Positions 19,597 to 28,646 of a DNA stretch of 33,250 bases are shown here, one piece after another. Below the pieces are notes generated by a model that saw only the letters and a list, made by a program, of their open reading frames with translations, ran no database searches and was not told where the DNA came from. Origin of the DNA: an uncultured Erysipelotrichaceae bacterium. GTDB taxonomy: Bacteria; Bacillota_I; Bacilli_A; RFN20; CAG-826. The position numbers and the translations under genes were made by a program. How positions within the stretch are numbered: position 1 is the first letter of the stretch; every line of letters begins with the position of its first letter. Where the stretch lies: the NCBI GenBank assembly GCA_947303755.1, contig CAMYZF010000004.1, positions 1 to 33,250 on the forward strand. Reading direction: 5' to 3'.

Positions 19597-21837
19597 TTAA
19601 ACATTGTTATAAACAACCAATATATCATTAATCATCGCTTCACTACCGGCTTCTTCAACAGAAATATTGAAGAACATAGCGCCGTTGTTCGATTCAAATT
19701 CAAACTTTTCACTTTGATCATCAGCGCAAACAAATTCATGGGCAGACGCTCCATCAAAGTGGTGTTCATTCATTGGTGAGTCTTCGTAGAAGGAAACGCT
19801 TATGGTTATTGGTTGAGCGGCTTGAATAATGATGGACTTAATACCAAGATCTATTCCGGTTCCATTAGCAATATATGATCCGCTTGTATTATAACCAACT
19901 TTAAACATCGCATGCATAAAGTAGTAACAACCGTTGGAATAAATAGTTCCAACAGATGAAAAGTTTAATGTTTCAGTAGTATCGGATCCTTCGCTAGGGA
20001 GAGATTGGAAATATTCGCTAAAAGCGAAACCGTTTTTTCTCCATCTTGCATATAATGTAACGTCTTTAGTGACTTGGTAATCGTAACTAACCCTGCTACC
20101 ATCAGGTGTTTCGCTCCATCCGTTGAAAAGATAAATTTCACTTGGTCCTTCTACAACTTCCAAGGTTTCGCTAGTTGGCAAAGAAATTGTTTCGTTTGGA
20201 TCTACAGTTATTGGTTCTAATGGATAATCGGTAGAACCACCATTCATGTCGAAATTAACTGTATATTGACTTGATGGAGGTAATTCTTTCCATTGCGCAA
20301 TTAAAGTGACATCAGAAGAAATACCGACTGTAGTACCTGCTTCTAATAGGTCTTCTACACCTTTCACTTTCCATCCAGAGAATTCGAATCCATCGGGAGC
20401 AGTAAAACCAATGGTTTCAATATCTGGCAATGGTTCTTTATTTGTATTTCTTACAATGTAAGGACCAAAACTACCGGATCCTCCATTGGCATCGAAATAT
20501 ATATTAAATTGATTCTCAATTATTGGGGTTGCATAAACAAATTTTATAGAGTTAATAGATACTGAATTACTAGAGTTGTTATCTCTAGATAAACAGAAAT
20601 ATCTAGCATCAGGGTTGGTGCATTCAAATGTATAATCTTGAGCAAATTCAACTGTTTTTGTTTCGGCACCTTCGGTGACTCTTTCATAGATTGGACTTGC
20701 ACTATAGACCACGTTGAGATCATAACCGACAGTTTTGCTGTTTACTGTAATCGATTTTATTGGACCACCAAATGGTGTTGTTGTAGAGACAAATGCGTCA
20801 TAAACGTACATGCCTAGTGTTCCGTCATTTGAAGAATAAGCAACAGTTGAATATTGGAATTCGACATCCATTAGTGTAACGCTTGAAATCACTGTAGATG
20901 GTTGTTCTGGGAAGTAACTAAAGAAAGTTCTGTCCGCAGTAACTGTGTTTTCTTGGGTTGGGAATTTGGTCCATCCCGCTACTAATGTAGAGTCACTTGT
21001 AGGAACAATAGTTTCACCAGGTTGATGTAATTCTCCTTCACCATTTACCTTCCAACCACCGAAGTATTCGTCTTTGTTTGGAACAAAAATACAAACAGGA
21101 AGTGTGTATTCGCTGTTGGTTTTGACTTCAATCGGACTCATTGTTCCATCTCTACCATCAGCATCAAATGAAATTGTTACTTGCTCTTTGACTGGAGTAT
21201 CTGGAGTATCACTTTCAGCAGGAGTTACAACTACCTCTGTATAAATCGGATATTCCACTAAACCAATCTTATAAACAGATACTTCATATTCGCTTGATGG
21301 CGTGAGATCTACAAAGTAGCCTTCATTTGAACCAGCTTGTAATTCATTTGATTGATTGTAATTTAAATCATTATTTGCCATTTGAATGACAAATTGTTCA
21401 TTGCTTCCAACTTCTTCAAGTTCAAGTTCATAGTTTAAAGAAACTGGTGTAAGGTCCATTTTGTTAACCTTACATTTAGCTTGAACAAAGATATTGATAC
21501 CCACTAAAGCGGATAACGAACCAACGGTAACTAAAGATGCACCAACAACTGTGGCAATTGATGTCGCAGCAGAACCGCCAGCGCTTCCACCACTTGAAGA
21601 TGATGAAGAGTCAGATTGTTTTGATTCTTCTTTTTTAGATTCCTCTTTTTTACGTTCTTTCTCTTTTGGAGAATGATCGTCATTAACTTGAGGATTATCG
21701 TTTACTTCGTCTCTTAAAGGATCACGGTTATCACTAAAAGAGGTGTATTCACCATCTTGAGTGCCACCAAATTCGAAAGTATCTACTCCTTCGTTAGTGA
21801 TCTTTTCAACGTTAAATTCATCGTTGTGTCTAGACAT
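19597..21837 (-). CDS. N-terminally anchored surface protein with three InlB B-repeat-like (Listeria-Bacteroides repeat) domains
   Basis: Acidic N-terminus, S/G/A linker, single TM, then ISFDADGRDGT..GGWKV, YFDANGGSGSF..FSGWKV, VNFDMNGGSTDY..FNGWSETPDGSRV..ARW. Confidence 0.9.
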   Translation of the reverse strand: MSRHNDEFNVEKITNEGVDTFEFGGTQDGEYTSFSDNRDPLRDEVNDNPQVNDDHSPKEKERKKEESKKEESKQSDSSSSSSGGSAGGSAATSIATVVGASLVTVGSLSALVGINIFVQAKCKVNKMDLTPVSLNYELELEEVGSNEQFVIQMANNDLNYNQSNELQAGSNEGYFVDLTPSSEYEVSVYKIGLVEYPIYTEVVVTPAESDTPDTPVKEQVTISFDADGRDGTMSPIEVKTNSEYTLPVCIFVPNKDEYFGGWKVNGEGELHQPGETIVPTSDSTLVAGWTKFPTQENTVTADRTFFSYFPEQPSTVISSVTLMDVEFQYSTVAYSSNDGTLGMYVYDAFVSTTTPFGGPIKSITVNSKTVGYDLNVVYSASPIYERVTEGAETKTVEFAQDYTFECTNPDARYFCLSRDNNSSNSVSINSIKFVYATPIIENQFNIYFDANGGSGSFGPYIVRNTNKEPLPDIETIGFTAPDGFEFSGWKVKGVEDLLEAGTTVGISSDVTLIAQWKELPPSSQYTVNFDMNGGSTDYPLEPITVDPNETISLPTSETLEVVEGPSEIYLFNGWSETPDGSRVSYDYQVTKDVTLYARWRKNGFAFSEYFQSLPSEGSDTTETLNFSSVGTIYSNGCYYFMHAMFKVGYNTSGSYIANGTGIDLGIKSIIIQAAQPITISVSFYEDSPMNEHHFDGASAHEFVCADDQSEKFEFESNNGAMFFNISVEEAGSEAMINDILVVYNNV

Positions 21838-21958
21838 ATTTTACAAAATTATATATTACTCAGTGTACTTTGAAAACAAGGAATAACATATGTATGCATT
21901 ATGCATTATATATTCACGAATAGCACAAATGTGTCACACGTATTAATGACTCAAAGAG

Positions 21959-22708
21959 TTAGAATACTGGCCAAGAGTATTGAATCATGTATTCCCCGCG
22001 GTACATTCTTACTGCGTCAGGATTATTACGTTTATATTCATAAGCGTCGCAATCAACTTTATTAACATCGATTGAAACGGCGTTATGCTTTTTGATAAGT
22101 ACATCTCCGCATCCAATTTCTTTTAAGGTTGCTTGAATATCAGAGATTAGGTTTCTTAGATATGACTTATGGTCTTCTTCCCACAAAACAGCGTTTAATT
22201 CGTTGATATTAATAGAAGAACCTTCTCTATCCACTAGATAGGCGAATAACTCTTTTGATTTAGTGTATTTGAATCTAACTGGTTCGTTATTATGGAACAC
22301 ATCAAAGTTACCAAAACATTTGATTTGAAGTTTCTTATTTCCTTTTAATTCGACTGGATATCTAAGGGCCTCAACTTCACGTTTAATCTTCTCTTCATTA
22401 ACTGGTTTTGAGACATAGCCAGAAGCATGCATTTTCATCGCTTCTAAAGCGTAATTATCATAGGCTGTAACAAAGATCACATTTAAAGTTGGATTGGTCT
22501 CTTTTAAGGATTTCGCTAGGGAAATGCCGGTGATTTTTGGCATTTCAATATCTAAAAAGGCAATATCTATTTTGCGATTTTTATTTTCTTCTAAAGCTTT
22601 GACTGGATTGGTGTAACAAAACACTTCAGAGTCTTTTAAAACATTCTTAACACATTCCTCTAAACGAAGAAGTTGAAGTTGTTCATCATCCACTAATAAG
22701 ATTTTCAT
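21959..22708 (-). CDS. Response regulator: REC domain plus SARP/OmpR-type winged helix output
   Basis: REC: KILLVDDEQ..DIAFLDIEMPKITG..FVTAYDNYALEAM..KPV; output: LQIKCFGNFDVFHNNEPVRFKYTKSKELFAYLVDREGSSININELNAVLWE. Confidence 0.92.
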   Translation of the reverse strand: MKILLVDDEQLQLLRLEECVKNVLKDSEVFCYTNPVKALEENKNRKIDIAFLDIEMPKITGISLAKSLKETNPTLNVIFVTAYDNYALEAMKMHASGYVSKPVNEEKIKREVEALRYPVELKGNKKLQIKCFGNFDVFHNNEPVRFKYTKSKELFAYLVDREGSSININELNAVLWEEDHKSYLRNLISDIQATLKEIGCGDVLIKKHNAVSIDVNKVDCDAYEYKRNNPDAVRMYRGEYMIQYSWPVF

Positions 22709-23967
22709 TTGTAAAATTTCACCACCACTTTTGAGCCTTTATCGATTTGGCTTTCAATGAATAATTCGCCGTTACACATTAAACTCAAACGATGCCTAAT
22801 ATTATTTAAGCCGATATGTTCACCATTTTCTAGATTGATATTATTTGGATCAAAACCCACTCCATCATCGATGACTTCAACAATATAGGCTGTATCATCT
22901 TCATATGATTTAATGGTTAATGTACCACCTTCTATTTTTTGAAGGATTCCATGTTTAATCGCATTTTCCACGAGTGGTTGAATGCTTAATGGCGGAACTT
23001 CAAAATCGGTCACTCTGATATCTTCAATAACATTTAATCTATCTGAGAAACGCATCTTCTCTAGAGAGATGTATGTTTCAATATGTTTTAGTTCATCAGA
23101 GAAAGACACTAACTGGTTATTGGTGAGCGTGGAGAAATTCATTCTTAAATATTCAGTGAAATCATCTAACGCTCTTTTAGCTTTAGCAGGATCAAGACTA
23201 ATAAGCGTGGATATCGATGAAAGAGTGTTATACACAAAGTGTGGTCTAATCTGAGACACCATCACATTGATATAAGCATCTTTAATCTTCTTCTCTTCTT
23301 CTTGAATACGAATGTTTTTCTCAACATCTAAGAATAAGACTAATATTTCTGTAGTGATAATAATTGATAGATACGCTACAGCGTATCCAGGCATAAAGTT
23401 TTGCACAATGATCGCGACAAATGGGAACAAACAATATAAGAAGAAAGCAAGTTTCTCTCTAAATCTGAGTTCTTTGTTAATTAAAGCGAGCACAAAGATG
23501 ACTACGAACATCACAAATTGGTAGCCTTGTGACATAAACATAGATGGCGAACGAGTGTAAACCCCATCCACCGCTTTAAAGAAAATATGCGTGAAGATAT
23601 TGACGATATTTAATAATACAAATACTGCAAATATAGAGATATTGATAATCGAAGTAACTTTTCTAGGTTTACCACTTACATTCGCATAATAAATTATGTA
23701 ATAAAAAAGAAGGAACACTTCCAAATTATTCATGACATAGAAGGTTGTATAAAAGCCCATGATAAATGTATCGCTTGTATATACTTCTTTTACGCATGTA
23801 AAGGTTAGATAAGTCGCGAAATGAATAATCGTAAATAAGAAGAAAGTTAAAAGAACCTTTTCATCTTTTCGTCTATCCTTCTTCATAAAGAATTTAGCGA
23901 CGTGAATTAAAAAGATCGCTATACCTAGGATACAAATTGTCGCGTTGAATACACTTTTTGGATTCAT
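22705..23967 (-). CDS. Membrane sensor histidine kinase, LytS/YesM-type
   Basis: About seven N-terminal TM segments; MVSQIRPHFVYNTLSSISTLI and PPLSIQPLVENAIKHGI..VIDDGVGFD; ATGA overlap with the response regulator. Confidence 0.94.
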   Translation of the reverse strand: MNPKSVFNATICILGIAIFLIHVAKFFMKKDRRKDEKVLLTFFLFTIIHFATYLTFTCVKEVYTSDTFIMGFYTTFYVMNNLEVFLLFYYIIYYANVSGKPRKVTSIINISIFAVFVLLNIVNIFTHIFFKAVDGVYTRSPSMFMSQGYQFVMFVVIFVLALINKELRFREKLAFFLYCLFPFVAIIVQNFMPGYAVAYLSIIITTEILVLFLDVEKNIRIQEEEKKIKDAYINVMVSQIRPHFVYNTLSSISTLISLDPAKAKRALDDFTEYLRMNFSTLTNNQLVSFSDELKHIETYISLEKMRFSDRLNVIEDIRVTDFEVPPLSIQPLVENAIKHGILQKIEGGTLTIKSYEDDTAYIVEVIDDGVGFDPNNINLENGEHIGLNNIRHRLSLMCNGELFIESQIDKGSKVVVKFYK

Positions 23968-24001
23968 ATGCCTATAACATTATAATCACTTGAAGAAAAA
24001 T

Positions 24002-24020
24002 CCCCAACTAATGTTGAGGG
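24002..24020 (-). terminator. Possible intrinsic terminator or attenuator upstream of the histidine kinase
   Basis: Minus strand CCCTCAAC-ATTA-GTTGGGG then ATTTTTCTTC. Confidence 0.5.
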
Positions 24021-24034
24021 TATAAGCGTATTTC

Positions 24035-24068
24035 TTTATAAAATAAAAGGCAGTTTATGTAGACTGCC
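24035..24068 (-). terminator. Intrinsic terminator downstream of repeat pair 1
   Basis: Minus strand GGCAGT-CTACATAA-ACTGCC-TTTTATTTT. Confidence 0.8.
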
Positions 24069-24092
24069 ATCTTAAATTACGATGGGCTAATT

Positions 24093-24142
24093 GAACGCCA
24101 TAAATGCGTCCATTTAAATAACCCGAACGCCATAAATGCGTC
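24093..24142 (-). repeat. Repeat pair 1: identical 18-mers, 14-nt gap, 32-nt period
   Basis: GAACGCCATAAATGCGTC at 24093-24110 and 24125-24142; related ACGGCATAAGTGCGT at 24178-24192. Confidence 0.95.
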
Positions 24143-24267
24143 TTTTATATTTTATATAAGATTGTTTGGCTGTCAACACGGCATAAGTGCGTGCAGACAC
24201 AAAAAAGTTCTATGTTGAGTCTATTCCTTAATGTGATTATGAATGAATTTGTTAATTTGTTCAGTTG

Positions 24268-24498
24268 TCAAGCAAAAACGAAGGTTGAACCACGATATTT
24301 ATAATTTTCAAAAACAGTTTTCTTACTTTCTTGAGATTTTTTAATTATTTGGGCGATTCGATCACTCACTAACGAACCTTTATCTAAATAATCAATATCC
24401 CCCGCTCTACCCAAAAACTTTATCGGGTCATTTTGCCACTCTCTATGATATGGGGCTAAAGTATTGAAAGATTCTAGATCTTCTACAAATACTAAATG
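24268..24498 (-). pseudogene. 5'-truncated ORF fragment (~76 codons, no start codon)
   Basis: Minus strand HLVFVEDLESFNTLAPYHREWQNDPIKFLGRAGDIDYLDKGSLVSDRIAQIIKKSQESKKTVFENYKYRGSTFVFA*, beginning right after the stop of the 1344-aa gene. Confidence 0.55.
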
Positions 24499-24499
24499 A

Positions 24500-27400
24500 C
24501 TATTTCAAACAATCATTTTTGCTTTTGAGGATTTCGCTATCATCGAGCAATGTCTTGGTAAAGGTGTTGGTTAACACTTTAACTTTATCGTCTTTTTTAC
24601 CTATTTTTACGATTCTTGTTGGTTTCGAATTAATCATCGCCCATTTGTTAAAAACAAAGAATGTTAATAGATAAATAATTCCGAGAAGAACAAGAACACC
24701 AACAACGATGATAATTGGAATTAACCAGGTTGGGAAATTGCTCGATGAACCTGTTTCACCTTCACTTGGTGTTACTGGTGTGACAGGAGCTTCTGAAATG
24801 GTGACGCTGATAGAATAGATTTGTGAATCATTATGATTCGCATCACCCAAAATCTTATATTGAACGACATATGTTCCAGCTTCACTTGCAGTTGGGATTG
24901 AAGTTGTGAATTCGCCTGTTTCACCAAGACGATACACGATTGTGCCAGAGCTTGTTGATCCGGCATTCACTAAGGCTAAAGATTCACCATTAACAACCAA
25001 ACCTTCGACCGCTGTTGGAGCTTGAAGTAGAGCACTGTTAGCTTTGTTAATTGTGATTTCAAAACTACCGCTAACTTCTAAATGATTTGCTGCAGAAGCC
25101 TTGTAGTAAACAGTGTATGTACCTGCGTTTGTAAAGATTGGAAGTGATGTTGTAAACTCTCCAGTTGGAGTGTCGCAATATGTGAAAGCGACTTCTTCAC
25201 CGCCAACAGATGTTGCAGATGCATCAACAATTGGAGTTATGGCTTCACCTGTATATACTAAGGTGCCAGATTGAGTAACACTAATAGAAGTAATCTCTGC
25301 TGGTGAAATAACAATTGGATCTAGAGCAACAGGATCTGTATCTAAATGGTTTCCATCACCAACAATCTTATAAGAAACACTATATGTTCCGGGCAAAGTT
25401 GCAGTTGGGATAGTAGTAGAGAATGCTCCACCGTTAACACTGTATTGAATTTCACCATCGCTCGTAGAGCCTGCATTAACTAGTGCTTGAGCAGACCCGT
25501 CGTAAACAAGATCATCTTTTGCGCTTGGAGTAATTGTATAAGACGATGATGCTGGATTAATTGCAACGGTAAATGAACCAGTTGCTGTAACGTGATTATC
25601 AGCGCTTACTTTATAGTAAACAGTGTGAGAACCAGCTTCTATGAATGATGGAACTGATGAGGTGTAAGTGCCATCACTTGTATCTGAATATGTAAATGTT
25701 ACATCGCAATTATCAACTGTAGTTGCAGAAGTGCTTACAACAGCAGTTTTTGGAGTTCCATCATAACTTAATGTGCCCACTTGAGAGACACTTACATTTG
25801 TTATTGTGGCAGGAGCTATATAAGTCGGACTACAATATGCGCCATATATAGTGTCGTATGTATTTTCATAATTTTCATTTGGATTAATTTTGTAATATAC
25901 GTAATAATATCCGACATCTGTGCCAGTAGGAATTTCTTCGGAAAAAGATCCGCTCGTTCCAATTCTATATATTAAATCACCACCAACGGCATAACCAGGT
26001 GTGACTAATTCTTGAGGTTGACCATTATAAACTAAGCCCTCGATAGCGGCAGCTTCAGTTGATATTGAAGTCGTTCCTTTGAGCATTTTAACAGTAAATG
26101 TACTTATTCTGTCGTCGTGATATGGAGCGCTTAATTTAAATTCAATTTTATAATTTCCAGCATCATGAAGAACAGGTAATGGCCCAAAATCATCACCACT
26201 ATCTTTGATACGATAAGAAATTGTAGGAGTAGTACCATCAACAGTATTAGCTGTTATAGTTACATCCGGAGAACTACCTTCTTCTGTATAATGTAAATCG
26301 GGTACAGGCCCAATACCAAGATTAGTAATCTTTGCATTCGAAATTGTAACATCTAAAGATGATTCAGCGACTCCATTATAATTTGAAGTACCTAAAACTC
26401 TGTAATAAACAGTATATGTTCCAGGATATGTAGCTTGAGGTATAGAAGTAGAATATGTACCTTCGGCATTAATTTTGTATTCAATAGATCCTAAAGTTGT
26501 AGAACCAAGTGAGTCAAGCAAATCTTGTGGTGATCCGGTGTATGTTAAACCTGTTTTGCCAACTGGTGCAGTTAAAACTGCATTGGCTTTTCCGATAGCA
26601 ACTTCAAATTGACCAGTTGATGTGACGTGATTATCGGCACTTACTTTATAGTAAACCGTGTGAGAACCAGCGTTAGTAAAGGATGGGACAGACGAGGTGT
26701 ATGTGCCACCTTCAGAGGCAGAATATGTAAATGTATATGCTTGACTATTAACTGTTGTTGCGGAAGCTGAAACTGTTGCGGTTTGAGCTAAACCATTATA
26801 TGTCAAGGCACCAACTTGAGAGACACTAACATTAGTGATCTCCGCCATTCGAATTGTAAAAGTACCTAATTCTATAATTTCGGAATCATTATGATTAGAA
26901 TCACCAAATACTTTGTAAAATATTTGATAATTACCAGCATGTGAAAACGTAAGAGGAGCTGTTTCCCAAAGATCCCCTGTAGATCCAACTCTAAATTTAA
27001 GTGTTCCGCCTGTCGCACTTCCATTAGATGCTAGTGCATTATGGGAAGAGCCGTCATAATCAACGTTTTCTGCTAAGACAGGAGCAGTAATTGTAGGATC
27101 AAGCTTATTAATGGTAAAATTCAAGGTTCCCATTTCGGTTGGGAAATCACTTGCTTCAATCTTATAATCAACAGCATATGTACCTGAATTTACAAAACTT
27201 GGAACGGTCGAAGAATAACTAAGATCTTCAGGGCCTTTATATGAAATAGAGTATCCACTAGTTGGAAAAGAAACCGAAACATTTACTGATGAATGAGAAG
27301 AACCATCGTAATCTACTGATGGATTTGCAGAAGCGACATACTTAATTTGATTTAATATAACCTTTTTGTAACCGTCGAATTTCTGACCTTCACTAGAGTT

Positions 27401-28534
27401 AATACTAATTACGGTCGGACCACCGGTTCCAGAAACATTATCCCATCCAAGGCCACGCAATGAATTTTTCATTCTGGCTTGTATTGCCATTGTATCGCCT
27501 GTTGCAAGCAAACGTTCAATATTGTTGCCAATAGAAGGTATTGCAGTACTTGTCGTGCTGTATTGGTTGTGTTGAATTCCATAACTACTACCAGATGATG
27601 ATGTTCCACCTATAGCAGTAATTTTGCCTCCATTAAAATTATAAGTTCCTAAGGAGTAGAATCCTACAGAATCGCCGGATTCTGATGAGCCGCCAACAGC
27701 AACCAATTCACCAGCGTCTTGCGTTGCAGGAACAGATCCATAAATTTGGGCACCAATACTTTTACCAGTGCTGCTTACGTTACCACCAGTAGCATAAATT
27801 ATTCCGCCGTTCATGCGAAAATTGGAATTAGCGACAAATAATCCAAAGGAAGTGAGGTTCGTAGTGGAACCACCGGTTGCGTGAATTTCAGCTGTTTCTT
27901 CAATCGTTAAGCCTCCTCTAGCATAAACACCACTAGTCGTTTTATTATTGCCGCCGGTTGCATATATTAAACAATTGTCAAAATAAAGCCTTTTGTTATT
28001 TTCACAAAAAATAGCTCTTGTGGTTTTACCTGCACCGTTACTAACCGAAACATTTAAGCGAGCTCTCTCGCTTTGTGACTCATCTGTCTCGATCGTTAAA
28101 CTTGAGGATTTGTTATCACTGTTATGAATAGCAATACCATCATTGCAGTTTGAAGTTGTTGTAGTCAAATTAATGTTACTAGTTCCAATGAGTTTAATAA
28201 CAACATTTTTCTTACCTAAATAATTACAAAAAATCGCTGCAGAATACAAATTAGATGACCCATCTAAAGTATTAGTATGTCCTGCATCATTATACGTGAA
28301 GTTATTTAAAGTTAATGTATAAGCGGCATCTGACTCATCAAGAGTTGCGCTACCTCCAAGTCCATCATTATAAATTGGATTAGCAATCATATCCTGCGAA
28401 CCAATATAAAATTCAGGTTCGCTATCCGCTAAAACTTCTTTTACGTCTTCATGTGTAGCAAAGGCTAAAATTGCACCGCTAGGGCATAGAGAAAATGCTA
28501 GAGCAATTGAACTAATTTTGAAGAGTTTATTCAT
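24500..28534 (-). CDS. Giant surface protein: signal peptide, beta-helix-like domain, five alternating pairs of Ig/MBG-like repeats, C-terminal TM and cytosolic tail
   Basis: MNKLFKISSIALAFSLCPSGAILAFA; repeated GGIIYATGG-type rungs; repeats such as ITNVSVSQVGxLxYxG and GLVYNGxxQxLV; TM WLIPIIIVVGVLVLLGIIYLLTFFVF; SD AGAGGTG. Confidence 0.93.
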   Translation of the reverse strand: MNKLFKISSIALAFSLCPSGAILAFATHEDVKEVLADSEPEFYIGSQDMIANPIYNDGLGGSATLDESDAAYTLTLNNFTYNDAGHTNTLDGSSNLYSAAIFCNYLGKKNVVIKLIGTSNINLTTTTSNCNDGIAIHNSDNKSSSLTIETDESQSERARLNVSVSNGAGKTTRAIFCENNKRLYFDNCLIYATGGNNKTTSGVYARGGLTIEETAEIHATGGSTTNLTSFGLFVANSNFRMNGGIIYATGGNVSSTGKSIGAQIYGSVPATQDAGELVAVGGSSESGDSVGFYSLGTYNFNGGKITAIGGTSSSGSSYGIQHNQYSTTSTAIPSIGNNIERLLATGDTMAIQARMKNSLRGLGWDNVSGTGGPTVISINSSEGQKFDGYKKVILNQIKYVASANPSVDYDGSSHSSVNVSVSFPTSGYSISYKGPEDLSYSSTVPSFVNSGTYAVDYKIEASDFPTEMGTLNFTINKLDPTITAPVLAENVDYDGSSHNALASNGSATGGTLKFRVGSTGDLWETAPLTFSHAGNYQIFYKVFGDSNHNDSEIIELGTFTIRMAEITNVSVSQVGALTYNGLAQTATVSASATTVNSQAYTFTYSASEGGTYTSSVPSFTNAGSHTVYYKVSADNHVTSTGQFEVAIGKANAVLTAPVGKTGLTYTGSPQDLLDSLGSTTLGSIEYKINAEGTYSTSIPQATYPGTYTVYYRVLGTSNYNGVAESSLDVTISNAKITNLGIGPVPDLHYTEEGSSPDVTITANTVDGTTPTISYRIKDSGDDFGPLPVLHDAGNYKIEFKLSAPYHDDRISTFTVKMLKGTTSISTEAAAIEGLVYNGQPQELVTPGYAVGGDLIYRIGTSGSFSEEIPTGTDVGYYYVYYKINPNENYENTYDTIYGAYCSPTYIAPATITNVSVSQVGTLSYDGTPKTAVVSTSATTVDNCDVTFTYSDTSDGTYTSSVPSFIEAGSHTVYYKVSADNHVTATGSFTVAINPASSSYTITPSAKDDLVYDGSAQALVNAGSTSDGEIQYSVNGGAFSTTIPTATLPGTYSVSYKIVGDGNHLDTDPVALDPIVISPAEITSISVTQSGTLVYTGEAITPIVDASATSVGGEEVAFTYCDTPTGEFTTSLPIFTNAGTYTVYYKASAANHLEVSGSFEITINKANSALLQAPTAVEGLVVNGESLALVNAGSTSSGTIVYRLGETGEFTTSIPTASEAGTYVVQYKILGDANHNDSQIYSISVTISEAPVTPVTPSEGETGSSSNFPTWLIPIIIVVGVLVLLGIIYLLTFFVFNKWAMINSKPTRIVKIGKKDDKVKVLTNTFTKTLLDDSEILKSKNDCLK
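24790..27340 (-). repeat. Alternating A/B Ig-like (MBG-type) repeat array, about five A-B pairs
   Basis: A type: VSVSQVG..L.Y.G....FTYS...GTYTSSVPSF.NAGSHTVYYKVSADNHV; B type: L.Y.G..Q.L...GS...G.I.Y......FSTSIPTA..PGTY.V.YKI.GD.NH. Boundaries approximate. Confidence 0.85.
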
Positions 28535-28573
28535 AGGACACCTCTTTCACTAATAATTGATAAATGTAATTTA

Positions 28574-28603
28574 AGTTTACTCGAGAGAGAGAGAGAGAGT
28601 CAA
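28574..28603 (-). promoter_or_regulatory. Promoter of the 1344-aa gene with a dinucleotide repeat as spacer
   Basis: Minus strand TTGACT (28603-28598), 18-nt spacer CTCTCTCTCTCTCTCGAG, TAAACT (28579-28574). Confidence 0.7.
28583..28599. repeat. (GA)8G simple sequence repeat
   Basis: GAGAGAGAGAGAGAGAG, 17 nt without interruption. Confidence 0.97.
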
Positions 28604-28646
28604 GCACTTACAAGTGCTATTTGTCAAACTATTAATTGGAAAGGAC

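Noticed and set aside
21890-21916. TATGTATGCATTATGCATTATATA as a regulatory repeat
   Set aside because: Short AT-rich near-tandem sequence with no defined spacing or second copy; could be chance in this composition.
24093-24192. Short direct repeats as a CRISPR array
   Set aside because: Only two full copies, 18-nt repeats with 14-nt gaps, different repeat sequences at each locus, and no cas genes.
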